Source of the DNA: Saxidomus purpurata
Taxonomy: Eukaryota > Mollusca > Bivalvia > Venerida > Veneridae
Length of the DNA stretch: 64,000 nucleotides
Direction: 5' to 3'
NCBI GenBank assembly: GCA_022818135.1
Contig: JAFMSR010000018.1
Span: 17,740,847 to 17,804,846, forward strand
A model generated the notes under the pieces. It was given only the letters and a program-made list of their open reading frames with translations, made no database searches and was not told where the DNA came from. The position numbers and the translations under genes were made by a program. The first letter of the stretch is position 1; each line of letters opens with the position of its first letter. Below are positions 20,518 to 31,924 of this stretch, one piece after another.

Positions 20518-23500
20518 GAACAGCGCTTACATTGTTGGCCTCGTAGCATCCATTGAAACTCCTATATTATATTACAGGAGCTGAAATGGCATGTATAGCT
20601 ATTTATACGCAGAAGCTGAAATACATTTTTTAGACGAACTGAAATGAAAATGCATATAAAAAGTTCCAAACTGCTAGAAAAATTGTTCTTTGAATCGGTT
20701 CCAGAAAAATGTAAATAAATCATAGAAAGCTTTTGGTATTCATACACATTGACAGACGATACTTCACAATTCGCAGACACCAATCTAAACAAACGCGTAA
20801 ATAGCGGCCTCCATTATTTATGTATTTGTCATAAGAACAAATGGTTCTGAATATTTAATCACGCGTTACATCTCATTTCTATTTTGTCAAAGCCTAATTT
20901 ATAGGTTGTTCATTCAAACCGCATGCAAATATCAGTTACATATGTGGTCGACGTATCGAGCATATTTCGGATGTTCTATGTTAGCTCTTTTGACAATAAT
21001 ACAACTTTCATTATAAAGCTTTATGGATACCAATTAAAATAGCAAACAGGAAATTTTCTTTTATCTTTTCTTAACCTAGATTCATACTAATACTTTTGCT
21101 CTCTTGTTCAAGTCGATAAGCCAAACTTCCTGGGCACTATTGAAACTTAGCAAGTTTTCCGCTCGCTGTAGTATTTCGACATTTGGAGTAATCGCCCTTG
21201 AGTGATTAAAATTTTATGGAAGTAGCTATGTCCATTTTTTTAGTTTTGAACCCATTTTCAAGTCTTTACCAAATTCAGTAACGATTTGTTTAGTATATTT
21301 GTTATCAGTCACATAATAATTTTTGCATTGTCATTATACACGTTTGAGTTTTCTTTATCAATTTCTTTCGTTATCATGTGTTTTGATATGATTACAAAAC
21401 ACATGACGCACGAAACAATGAAAGAAAATTAGATCTTATTTTTTCGTTTTGTATTTACTGTCCTTGAGATAGTTTGATATGCAGTGATTTTGGCATTCAT
21501 GGCATTTCTTCAATTTTACTTATTAATTGTTATTGTTATTATTATTGTTATTTATTACTGCAGCAATATGAAACGATTAACTTAAGGAGCAAATTAATGA
21601 TGTAAGAATCCAAGAACATTGACTTTTATACTGGTATAAATTTTCTTCTGAGACGCTTTAATTATGTGGATTTTCGAAAGAAATGAACAAGATCGCAATT
21701 GCTTAAAAACACACACTCTGTTATTTAGAAAAAAATCTAACGAAATCAATTCTCTGTAATTTATTTCTGGCTATGCTTTTGACATCGGGTTAACTTAAAA
21801 AAAACACCAATGGGTTTCAATCGTTTTTTTTTCAAACGTGATTGAGACATCTCTTTAGCCTGCTGACATGGAAAACGTAGATATTGGTGGTCTCATCAAT
21901 TACAGAAAAGAGCGCATATTTTGACTTTTTTACGCTATTGAAAAAATAAGCGAGCACGATCTATGGCTGAATTTAGCAAATAAAACAGTGAAACGTAAAC
22001 GTAAATAATCGATCTACATATCACTCTTATTTGCCATTTAACAGGATTCAATAGGAGTAGTGTTAACTTAATCTGTTCCAAAGACAAACCATTTGAATGA
22101 TTTCCGATTATCTATAGACGTTGCTCTTGTGATAGAAGATGTCAAGGAATACGTTTACATGTATATGATACTAAATATATCTCTGTCAGTTGAAATGACA
22201 AAATTGGACATTTACATTTTTATAAATAAATATTTAGAGAATGATACACAGTATTAGTTACATGGTTCGTACATATCGGTTCCTCTGAAAAAGCATCTCT
22301 TGTTCTCTTAATTCGTGCAATATTGCAAAATAAATCCTGCAAATCAAATGCCACTGAACAATTTTTCACCTCAGTAGAATCAAAGTCTTGTGTCTGACAA
22401 AATACAGATGATTTTGCAGTGAGACCATTTTGTATTTCCTAACATAACCATGCAATTTATCAACAGATGGCTCCGGACATTCATCTTCTTACAATAGTCT
22501 CTCGTGATAATAGACACAATCAAAATTAGAGCACAGACTGAACCATTACTTTCATGACATGCTCATGATTGGTTATCTAATAGACAATGAAGGCGCGTAG
22601 CGTACACGCATATGTTAGCTAGTCTTTACACCCAAGACAACAAGAAACATAACATTAAAACAACAAATCTGATGAAAGAAAAAGCGAAACAATATAAAAA
22701 AGCAGAGTGATTCGCAATATTTTTTTCTACAGCAACAATTAAGCACTATGATAATTTGACGGTACTTTTTCTGGGGAAAATCACGGTTCTATACGTTTTT
22801 CTGACTCGGTGACTACCCTTCCAGAGAAGTGGTATTGACGTTGAGCCCATATCAATTAAAATCCTTCCGCACATGGTTATTGATGTGATGACTATTTGTG
22901 CAATGTTATTTAAACATCCTTCAAACAGTTCAAAAAACAAAAAGCGGAAATGACATATGCTGAACAGACAGACATACAGACAGACAGGTAAACAGGCGTA
23001 ATTATAGGTTTGGTTTTCTTTCCAAGGATGACAGAAAGAATAAAGCATTTCTGAATGTATATAGTTTGCGAAAAAGCTGCAAAGGGTAATGTCACATTAC
23101 AATAACATATTAATCAGTCTGTTATCGGAAGTGTATTCTTAATGGAAGACATTCCTAGATCACTATTATAAGCTGTATTACATTCCATTAAAGTTTCCTG
23201 CGAGAGTATCTCCATAGCACTTTAGAAGGCTTTCTGAATCATGCCACATGTTCAATTGAAAAGTCGTTATTTACTTAAAGATTGTAACAGTTTGACTTTA
23301 AAATAATTAAATGTGTGTTGCTCGTGTAGTGCATAATAGATTACCAATAGTCTAAGTTACCAATTCTTGCGTTGCTTTCATATAAAAAAAGTTAAGATAC
23401 CAGTTATCTTTATCTTAAAGTTTCAAGTTTGACATATGTATTCAGACGTACTGTATTCCAAAGCAAAGCTTCAAAAAAAAATTGAAGCGCGTTGTAGATA

Positions 23501-25960
23501 CTATGTTGGTACCAAACCAGCTGATAATAGATAAAAAAGGAAATGAAGTCGTGATAGATAAATGCCATATTTTTAATTTAAAGAAGACACTGAAAAGTAA
23601 ACATGTAGATAACCATAAAAACATCCGAGTAGTGAAACACCAAGGTGAACCTCTTTCGGAAAAGTTGCAGATGATCATCTGAAAAATTCAATAAATTACA
23701 CATCATTTCAGTTTAAATAGACAGACAAACACCATTTTAATATGTTTTATTTTAGCTGAAGCAATCCTTAGTTGAACTTCCCGACTGATTTAAAACATTA
23801 AAACAGGGTACCAGTAGTTCATTCCAAATTGTTCTGCCGTTTATAGATTGGCAAAATACTCACAATATGTCTGACAAATTTGCATGAAAGAGGAAATCAA
23901 GTCATATTTGAGTTTTTATTGGAATAGACAGAAGAAATTTCAAATCTCATGTTTTCTATCGAATATCTCGATTGCAATTTCTTGATGTCTAGTATTTCTC
24001 GAGTAACAATACAGTCGAGTAATTCGCAGAGTCTGTTTTTTTTTCTGCTATAGATCGGGACATTTTAAACATGTTTTAGATCAGCATATTACTACTTCAG
24101 GTTGCTTTAACAAAAAATAAAGGTTTTAAGCACGTTTGACTATATAAAGCTAACATGGGTCTCGTCACAAATACAAAACATTCAAATAACATGAAGTATT
24201 CCGATTGAAAATTGTAAGTAACTTAAAAAAATAAAAATAAAATAAATGAAATATTTAAGTGCAATTAGCAATTTGAATTTGCCAGAAATAAGCATAAAGT
24301 AAAGATTGTAGAGATAATGCAAAGATCCAAACAATTGACAGTGCTCACAAAGGAATATACCTATATAAATCATTACAGGATCGAATACAACGACAAGCAT
24401 AAGCCAGTCCGTTTTAAAAGAAGTTACTAAGATATTTGAATGATACACATAGTATGGCATTTTAAATAAACTCGAATAAAACTAAAGTTTATGTGTCGCA
24501 CATAAGACAACTGATGGAACGTGCAGCCCGCTGTGTCAGCTTAATTATCTAAAACGATTTTGGATTTTTTAAATTGATAACAACCTCTGAAGTTCTATCT
24601 TACTTTGTATACGTATATTCAAAGGCTCATGTATCATTGTAAACTTTCGGGTTTAAGGTTATAGGAAAGTGTTCATATTTGTTCATGACTTTCACGTACC
24701 TTAAAAGGTTTTTATATAACTCTTTAGCAATGTTTAAAAATTCTGTGACACCGCGTCAAAATGTACCTTTAAGGTTTATTTGATTGCATGATGATACACT
24801 CTGCAGATTACTAAATCTCCTCTAACTTCTATATATAAATTGAAGACACAAATACTTGTTACGAAATGTACGTGACGCCATTTGATACTTTTATGTTATT
24901 AGACTGAGAAATGATGTCTTCATTTACTTAAAAGGAAATCCTGCACCAAACAAAAATTGCAAACCGTTGTTTCTATGCTAATATTTCATCTCAAATTAAA
25001 GTATACTTTTGTTGTCATTGTTGTTGCTACTATATCTGCATCTAGCACAACTGCTTCTATTTTACTCACAGCAATGATGAGAATTTCGAAAACTGGTGGT
25101 AAATGGCACGTGGAAATTAATAATCCGTAGGCCAGCCGAGAAAGAGCATTTGCCAAGTAGGGAAAGTCTCTAAAGCTGCGATATTAACACAAGAATACCT
25201 TAATATTCAATTTTACACGTATATGTCAATAATTTACTACACTTTATGTGCGATACTTGTCTTATTTTGACAAAAATCAATACACAAAATACGCAGAACA
25301 CTTGCAAGTCGCCATTAAAGAATTAGGTGCTTCTGTAAGTGCGCTGTTTCAGGGAAAATATATGAATTTTTTAGAAGCTTCCAATGGGCTTGTCATTTTT
25401 TCTTGCGGTAACAGACTCTTTGCAATAAGGATGATCAATAATTCAAATGTTGAATAAGTTAGCAATAATTCTCCCATGTAACAGGTTTTCTAAAAGCCTT
25501 TTCACGATCAAGGTCTTCTTAGTTGGTTTGAAACACGTTTAAGACACGAAACAGACCTTCGGAGTCAATCCATATTTGTTTTATTTGGATATATGATATC
25601 AACTTCAATATTTACTGCGTCTATGAAACATGGGATCACGACTTTTACCATTGGTTTGTCCTGAAATTAGTTGTAGCAGAATTGTTTAAATGGAGAATAT
25701 AAGTTATTGGGGATGAATATTTCTGAATTAACAGTACCTAATATGTATGACAAAAGTATTTAGTTATTAGTGAATAACATTTATTTTTTCAAACACTAGT
25801 GAATTTGTAGGCGTTATCAAATAGGTTCTTGATTTAAATCAAAATTTCAAAGACAAAAATTATTTGCCTAAATGTGTTTTGTTCCCCAGTGATAACTTAT
25901 CCACAGGTATAATAAATACAAACACGCATTACTGTTTATTTACAAGTAACTACTTTTATC
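20518..25960. other. Long unique-looking stretch without supported genes
   Basis: Contains a short ACAG/ACAGACAG microsatellite at about 22964-22990 and an ATT-rich run near 21525-21555. Two frames look slightly protein-like: 23482-23682 (plus, ends EPLSEKLQMII) and 25248-25457 (plus, with KYAEHLQVAIKELGAS before GTAAGTG). Neither has a standard start, a recognised family or a paired splice signal, so they are not called as genes. Confidence 0.4.
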
Positions 25961-26378
25961 ATCTATATATGGAAGCCTTGGAGGGCCACTTTTGAGTTTC
26001 GACTTGCGGGTGTTTTTTTACTTTTGACTTATGACTTTTGTACGCCGTACTTTTGACTTATGACTAGAACTACTGTATTGCCTCTTTGGCGTTTTTATTA
26101 AAACAATATAAACACGTCAACACTCAATAAATACAATTTCTATTTAAAAGATTTTAATAAAATCAATTATATATATATATAAGTTACATCATTTGTGTCA
26201 ATAGTAACAAAATAAAACGTGTTTTAACACGCTTTTTGTTTTGACTTTTGACTTTTGACTTATGACTTATTACTTTTGACTGTTGACTTTTGACTTATTA
26301 CTTATCACTTTTGACTTTTGACTTATCACTTTTGACTTTTGACTTTTGACTTATTACTTATCACTTATGAAAAAAGAA

Positions 26379-26402
26379 ACCCTAATCCTAACCCTAACCC
26401 TA
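26379..26402 (-). repeat. Short telomere-like tract (CCCTAA)n
   Basis: Four near-perfect units: 'aaccctaatcctaacccta' then 'accctat'. TTAGGG is the usual metazoan telomere unit. It lies between the heptamer array and the hairpin cluster of the element at 25968-27192. Confidence 0.85.
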
Positions 26403-26406
26403 TACA

Positions 26407-26470
26407 CGGTCCTCACTGAGGACCTCCAGCGGCAGGTTCAGGTAATACTAGGAACCTGCTACTGAGGACC
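26407..26470. repeat. Cluster of two hairpins
   Basis: GGTCCTCA-C-TGAGGACC at 26408-26424 is a perfect dyad with a one-base centre. GCAGGTTC at about 26432 pairs with GAACCTGC at about 26452. A further 'ctgaggaccc' at about 26461 repeats the arm of the first. Structured core of the element. Confidence 0.8.
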
Positions 26471-27199
26471 CAACAATATAACAATATACTTATACATATT
26501 ACAGCACTTTAATTTCCTTCGGTATACCTTGTGATATTAACATATAGATACATAAAAACATAAAAAGTAATTTTTTTAAAAATGTTACCATAGCAACAAA
26601 AAAAATCAATTTTTTTTACAGTTCCTTCATAGTTGGCTTGACGCCTGGGGGGCAAGTCCCCAACCCCCGCTTAAAGAAAAATTCTCAATTGTATATTATC
26701 ATTGTTAAAAGAAGGTCTCATGGTAGATAAGAAATATGTTGCTTTATGTACATTATGCTTAATGAGCTAGCTTCTTTAAATAAAGAGATTATTATTATTA
26801 TTATTATTAAAGAAAGAGGACACCCACAAGGCCTCCCGAGCCGAGAGTTGCGTCGCCGCTCACTGCGGAGGCTCCCAAGGTCGCCTCCTGACGCGCCGTC
26901 ACGGCTCATTGAAACTAAAATAAATGACAAAGACAAAAGTAACTTAGTTCATTTATTTACAGCAAACAAGTTTACAGTGCTACGCACAAACATCATTTTA
27001 AAACCTTAATACAGGTTCGAATCCCAGTTTATATTGTCACAGCAGATCATTATGCTTTTTATGCAGTACCATTCCTCGTAAAGTGTCTGAAAGTAGCAGT
27101 CATAAGTCAAAAGTCAAAAGTTGAAAGTCATAACTTAAAAGTCAAAAACACCCGTAAGTCGAAACTCAAAAGTGGCCCTCCAAGGCTTACATATCTATA

Positions 27200-29132
27200 A
27201 GTATTCTTTTATAGAATTGTCGATTTCACACTTGGCTGATCGATCTTTATTCAGCAGCCAAATGTTACATCTCTTCTTTAAACTTGGTGAGAATGTCGCA
27301 AACCGAATTAACTTCCGCTGTCACTTTCGTATAATGGACACAAGCAGACGTACGCCAACCAACCTGAAAAACAAGCAAGCACGTGTCCACGAACCAGTGA
27401 AAAAGTTTATCAGACATCAGATAGACCACATTTATAGATCACAAAACTAAAGATGGAAAAAATGGCTAAAAGATTTTTGTAGTAATGGTTAATGTGACAA
27501 GTATCTTTATCAAAGACCCTGAATCAATGTTGGTCATCTATTGTCCATGGCATATCTGTAAGGATACAATGTCGTAAGGCGAAGCTATCTCGAATTATTC
27601 GGCGAAATTGTAAAACAATTGTATGTACCATTTTTATTTTGAAGATGTTAACCATGTTGACCATGAAAACCATTACAGCAGAATACAACAGGTTCAGGTT
27701 ACCTTGTCGTAAAGTATCTGTTTTCGACACACGTCACGATGACTTAAACTTACTACCCAAGATCAGCAAAACATAGTATTTCGTTCACACAAGATAAATT
27801 GTACTTTTTCTCTAAAAGTTGCCATAACAATTAGAGTATTAGATTACATAAAACATTTGAAGTCTTTATCAGTTCTTAAAGCACTGTTTCCTTGGAGGGA
27901 GCAAGTCCTTGTCTTGCTTTGAGCTTTACACCTCTTTTTTATTTTTATTACTCTTTAATTCCTAGTTTTACTTTTAAAAGTGTGTCTACATGCAGTGTAA
28001 AACTTAAAAAAGTTTGTTTTTCCTTTCCAGAATTGAAACGTAGAAATTGCGCTTCTTTAGAACAAAAGAAAACGCTTTTTACTTTTTAACAACGGGCCAT
28101 TAACTGAAAGCCGAAACTTAGATGAAAGTTACAATTTCCAAGTTAATTAAAACAGTCGCCAGCAAAGTGGAACATTTCACTGATTGCAAGACAAACTAAT
28201 TTACAAAAGACTGCAATTTTCTCGTCAGTTTTTATTAAGCGAGAAGATGATACTCCAAATTTCTATCTATCTTCCTACTGGTTCAGTGTTTCTATTCAAA
28301 AGTCGTCAATCTAGCTTATGAATAATTTTGAAAGATTTCATATCTCAACCCTGTTATTTATTCACAGAGAATGATGAAATGCATTGGAATGGAACTTTCG
28401 GGGATTCTGTAATGTTTTCATCACGAATAGATGCTATTGACCGAACAACTTTTGGCTGCTTGTGTCATCGGAAAAGAAAACAACATTTGATGAGAAGACA
28501 GACTGCAATTGGTTCTATGTGATGTTTGGGATTGATATTTTGTAGATATGATCTCTAATGGACATTTCTGTCTACGATTTTTGTGTGAAATTTTCAAAGC
28601 ATAGGGTATCATTATTTTGGTGCAGAGTTTTGAGTTTTAAAATAGTAGCTGTTATATTTGCCAATGATTTGTTAAACGTCACCAGTCCCTTTTGAAATTG
28701 TATCAAACGTTTAAACATAAAAACGTTCGTACAGAAGTGTTAAATAAGATACTAAATTAAAGAAATTCAATCGCAAGACATTAAGCAAAATATTCCATGT
28801 AAGATGTGTTATACAGTGTATAAGGAACATTCACGTATAAAGAAAACACTTGCATACATCCTCGCACACTAAACAAATAGATTTTTTCTCTCTCAGCGCA
28901 TTCTTGAAATTCAAATGTCTTTAGAGAATTCTACTTTGTATGCGTTTCTCTTTTTCTAGGCACAATTTGTAATGATTTTCTTTGTATTTACAGGAAGATT
29001 ACGCGATAGCGTACGAATTTACATTTAACTAGTTTATTGATACCATTATTTTAATCATGATTGCGTCATTGCCACTAAATATAGGTCAATGGTTTGGTTT
29101 CTAAAACTTTGTTACAGATTAATAGTTTCCGC
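27200..29132. other. Unique-looking stretch, no supported gene
   Basis: Several 60-90-codon frames (27172-27450 plus, 27524-27730 minus, 28328-28522 plus) are not recognised and overlap one another on opposite strands. None has a convincing start or splice pair. Confidence 0.4.
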
Positions 29133-29265
29133 CATGAGCACGCGGTTTAGATCGAAATATCCGCCACCGAAGGTAACTGTTTTTGCGGGAACGAGGCACT
29201 GCCGAGTTCCCGCGAAACAGTTACCCGATGTGACGGATATTTCCATCTAAACCAAATGTCTCATG
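29133..29265. repeat. 133-bp palindrome
   Basis: 'catgag' at 29133 faces its complement at 29260-29265. Inner blocks 'ggtttagat.gaaatatccg', 'ggtaactgttt' and 'gcgggaac' all pair, with a small loop around 'gaggcactgcc'. It is GC-richer than its surroundings and would extrude as a cruciform or transcribe as a long hairpin. Confidence 0.9.
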
Positions 29266-29269
29266 ATAG

Positions 29270-31000
29270 AATTTTTTTCTTGCATATTGTCTTGCACTTT
29301 AAACATATTTCTAAATGCAAACTTATCGAAATAATATATTATTGTATAAGAACAAGCGATATTCAGATGCTTTTTTGGGGGAAGTGACGGCATAATGTTT
29401 ATAAAGTTACGTCACAAGTAACTCACGCGAGTCATATTACATGGGGGTATGTAATATAAGATTTTCCAGCACTGGTGAAAACTGCGGATACCCCGATCCG
29501 GTATGCAAGAACAGTTTTTTCTTGATTAATTACACAATAAATTGTACTACTAATCTGCATATATGTTACCAGACTCTTAAATGCTCAGAGATTGTCATTA
29601 CAGCAAGTATTATACAATGTCATCAGCGTTGTCACTTAAATATCTGTAACTTGATAATAGACAGATTGAGAATGCTATCTTCTAAAGCTTTCTAAACAAT
29701 AACATAATAAGCTAACATAATGTTTGGAAAATCACTTCGCTTTTTTGTGGTTATAAAGTGCATGGTTGTTACGTGCATATGAAAGACAATACATGATCGA
29801 TTGCTCGAGCTCAAACGTTATCGTTTTTTGAGTACATCTGGTTGTGTTCGAGTTGATACATTTGTTCGAGAACCAAATTAGTAAGAGTCAAACAAATAAC
29901 TGTAACGCTTATTAAAAGGTTATTTGTCAATATACAGCTCATAAAACTTGTTGCGGCAGACATTGCAAGTAGTGTGGTTATAAATTCTAAGAAATTATAA
30001 TAAAAGCCAAATGTCAGAAAAAAAGAAAGTTTTTTTATAAGAAATGTTTGTTGAAAATGCCGAGGAAAAGAAGCACACCAATATGGGGTATAATATAAAA
30101 GTGTTAACTGTATTAAAATTTGATTAGATTAGGTTACTACTTCAGAAAGGCGTATCAGAGAAACTTCGCAGTTTTACTCACAATATGAATAAATGATATA
30201 GAAAATGTGAAAAGCTAATATGATGTCACAGATGTTTTTGATGTGAATTACACGTCAACTGGTGATGGGAGATGTAATAACTTTCATGATATGACTCCCT
30301 GGTACTGACAGTGCCGTTGTATTTATTCGATTACTTAAGCGTCTGCACTTGATGACACTTGCGCGTTATGGCTGAATGTGCATATTTATCAATTACGAAA
30401 AATTTATGTTATGCATATTCAGACTTTACAGCATATATTTGTACATATAATGATAAGGTTATTTTGTAAGTTTTCTGATGCATGTAGATAAGTAATTATT
30501 GCTTTATTAAAATCCTAATTTACCGAAATAATGCACAACTCATCTTTAAGTACATATGCATCATTGTATGTTCCATTTTGTGAAGGGCAAATTGTAGCAA
30601 CTTCATTAAAGTCAGAATTGCAGAAATTCAATCTATTTCAGATGCATATTTGTCACATGTTACATATGTCATTTGTAGGGAAAATTACTTAATTTGGCTG
30701 CTGTTCAATGTTTGAGAATTAAGAGTTACATTTGTGCTGTTTTTCAGCTACTCTACTGATTGAGCGTCTAAGATGCGGACGTCATTTCAAAAAGATATCA
30801 CCTGTTAGTATAATACGGAAAACGTTCTATATATCGTAAGCGGTACTCGATCCCTTACTGATAAAAAGCTACTTATTATATATTTTGTATGATAGATCAT
30901 TTATAATATTCGAAGCTTGACAACTATACCTGTACTTATAACTAATTGTTTACGTTTCAAAACAAAATTGTACATGCAAAGAAGACAGTGGTCAAAGCGT
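29270..31000. other. AT-rich stretch, nothing recognised
   Basis: Holds an 84-codon cysteine-bearing ATG frame at 29441-29695 (plus) without recognised homology. No RNA gene or repeat shared with the rest of the window was seen. Confidence 0.4.
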
Positions 31001-31440
31001 TTAAAGTGACGCATAACTGCGCATAATGTATTTTTGGTGAGAGTTTTATAAAAGCAATTTTCGGTTGCTGTGCATTTAAATGTGTTAAATTAATGATAAT
31101 GCCGCATTAGTATTTGAAGTTGATGCTGTAGAAATAAAAAAATCGGACTAATAAAATAATGGTTCATTTCGTCACAGTGATCTCCCTTGTGTTGTTGTTG
31201 TTGTTGTTGGTAGAGATTTCGGCAGTGGAAGGGAAGTAACTCCTGCATGCAGTTGTTTTTGTTTTAAAAAAGACTGCCCAAGTAGAAATAGGACAAGTAA
31301 TATTTGGAAAGTTATTATTTCGTACTGATAGTAGGAAGAGTTTGGTATATTGGGTTGAAAGCTATTATTTCCTCTACCCTTACACACACCTATTTCAGCT
31401 TGATTTTTACTTGAAAAAAATGAGCATAATTCCACTTTAA
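31001..31440 (-). mobile_element. TTAA-flanked MITE, copy 2 (inverted)
   Basis: Starts TTAAAGTGACGCATAA and ends ATAATTCCACTTTAA. The body is the reverse complement of the copies at 10409 and 43321. The (GTT)n run at 31191-31210 is the complement of the (CAA)n run in copy 1. The 87-codon minus frame at 31172-31435 lies entirely within the element and is a by-product. Confidence 0.88.
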
Positions 31441-31924
31441 GTAATACAACTATTTATAGATTCTCCCTTACAACTACTGCGGTTCACTTGTGTATTGATC
31501 TTAAAAAGACGCATAACTATTTCCGATTTTTGCATTTGAATAGATTTGAAGGGCTTACAAATGTATTTATTGTTTTATTGGAAAGTTAGACTGTAGTCTT
31601 TGCATCTCTTGAATAAATATCTAATAAAACAAAGCCAAATACATTTATTGTGAAGTAGTTCATTAAAGTATGGTTTGTGATATTTCAGGTTGCTGTGAGG
31701 CAAATAATTCAAATGCTAAAAGAGTAAGAGTAGAAAAAAGGCGGACAAGTTATAAGAATTAAGCATGAAGTGTTCTTCATAAAGCAGCTAAAGGTATGAC
31801 CATACATGTAATAAAGCACTTAGGTTGTACAAATGCTTGTCCAATTGTTTTAGAGTTGACAAAAAACAGTAGCGGAAGATTTAAGATGAAATTGTGATAG
31901 GGTAAAACAAGCTTTAGGTAGTAA
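31441..31924. other. AT-rich stretch, nothing recognised
   Basis: Spacer between the MITE and the 3-kb tandem duplication; no gene seen. Confidence 0.4.

Larger units (their letters stand above)
25968..27192. mobile_element. TIR element with TTTTGACTT-repeat arms
   Basis: The left end from 'gccttggagggccacttttg' (about 25974) matches the complement of the right end (about 27094-27188) for more than 40 bp, including 'agtttcgactt.cgggtgttttt'. Further inward both arms are made of GACTTTTGACTTATGACTT-type heptamer repeats. ATCTATA flanks both sides (25961-25967 and 27193-27199) as a candidate 7-bp target duplication. The interior has a telomere-like tract, a hairpin cluster, an (ATT)n run at 26789-26811 and a GC-richer block at 26820-26910. 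It encodes no recognisable protein; a non-autonomous DNA transposon of unassigned superfamily. Confidence 0.82.

Noticed and set aside
23482..23682. 66-codon frame (VVDTMLVPNQLIIDKKGNEV...)
   Set aside because: Protein-like in parts, but starts at TTG, has no recognised family, and an equally long frame lies on the other strand.
25248..25457. 69-codon frame with KYAEHLQVAIKELGAS before GTAAGTG
   Set aside because: GTG start, no acceptor, and the frame continues past the donor; too weak to call.
26379..26402. Chromosome-end or fusion-site telomere
   Set aside because: Only about four units, and located symmetrically inside a TIR-bounded element.
27524..27730. 68-codon minus frame with AAG|GTAACC and CTTACAG signals nearby
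   Set aside because: The donor-like and acceptor-like sites are in the wrong arrangement for one exon; no homology recognised.
31172..31435. 87-codon minus frame with a poly-Thr tract
   Set aside because: Lies wholly inside MITE copy 2; the Thr run is the translated trinucleotide repeat, and other copies of the MITE do not keep the frame.
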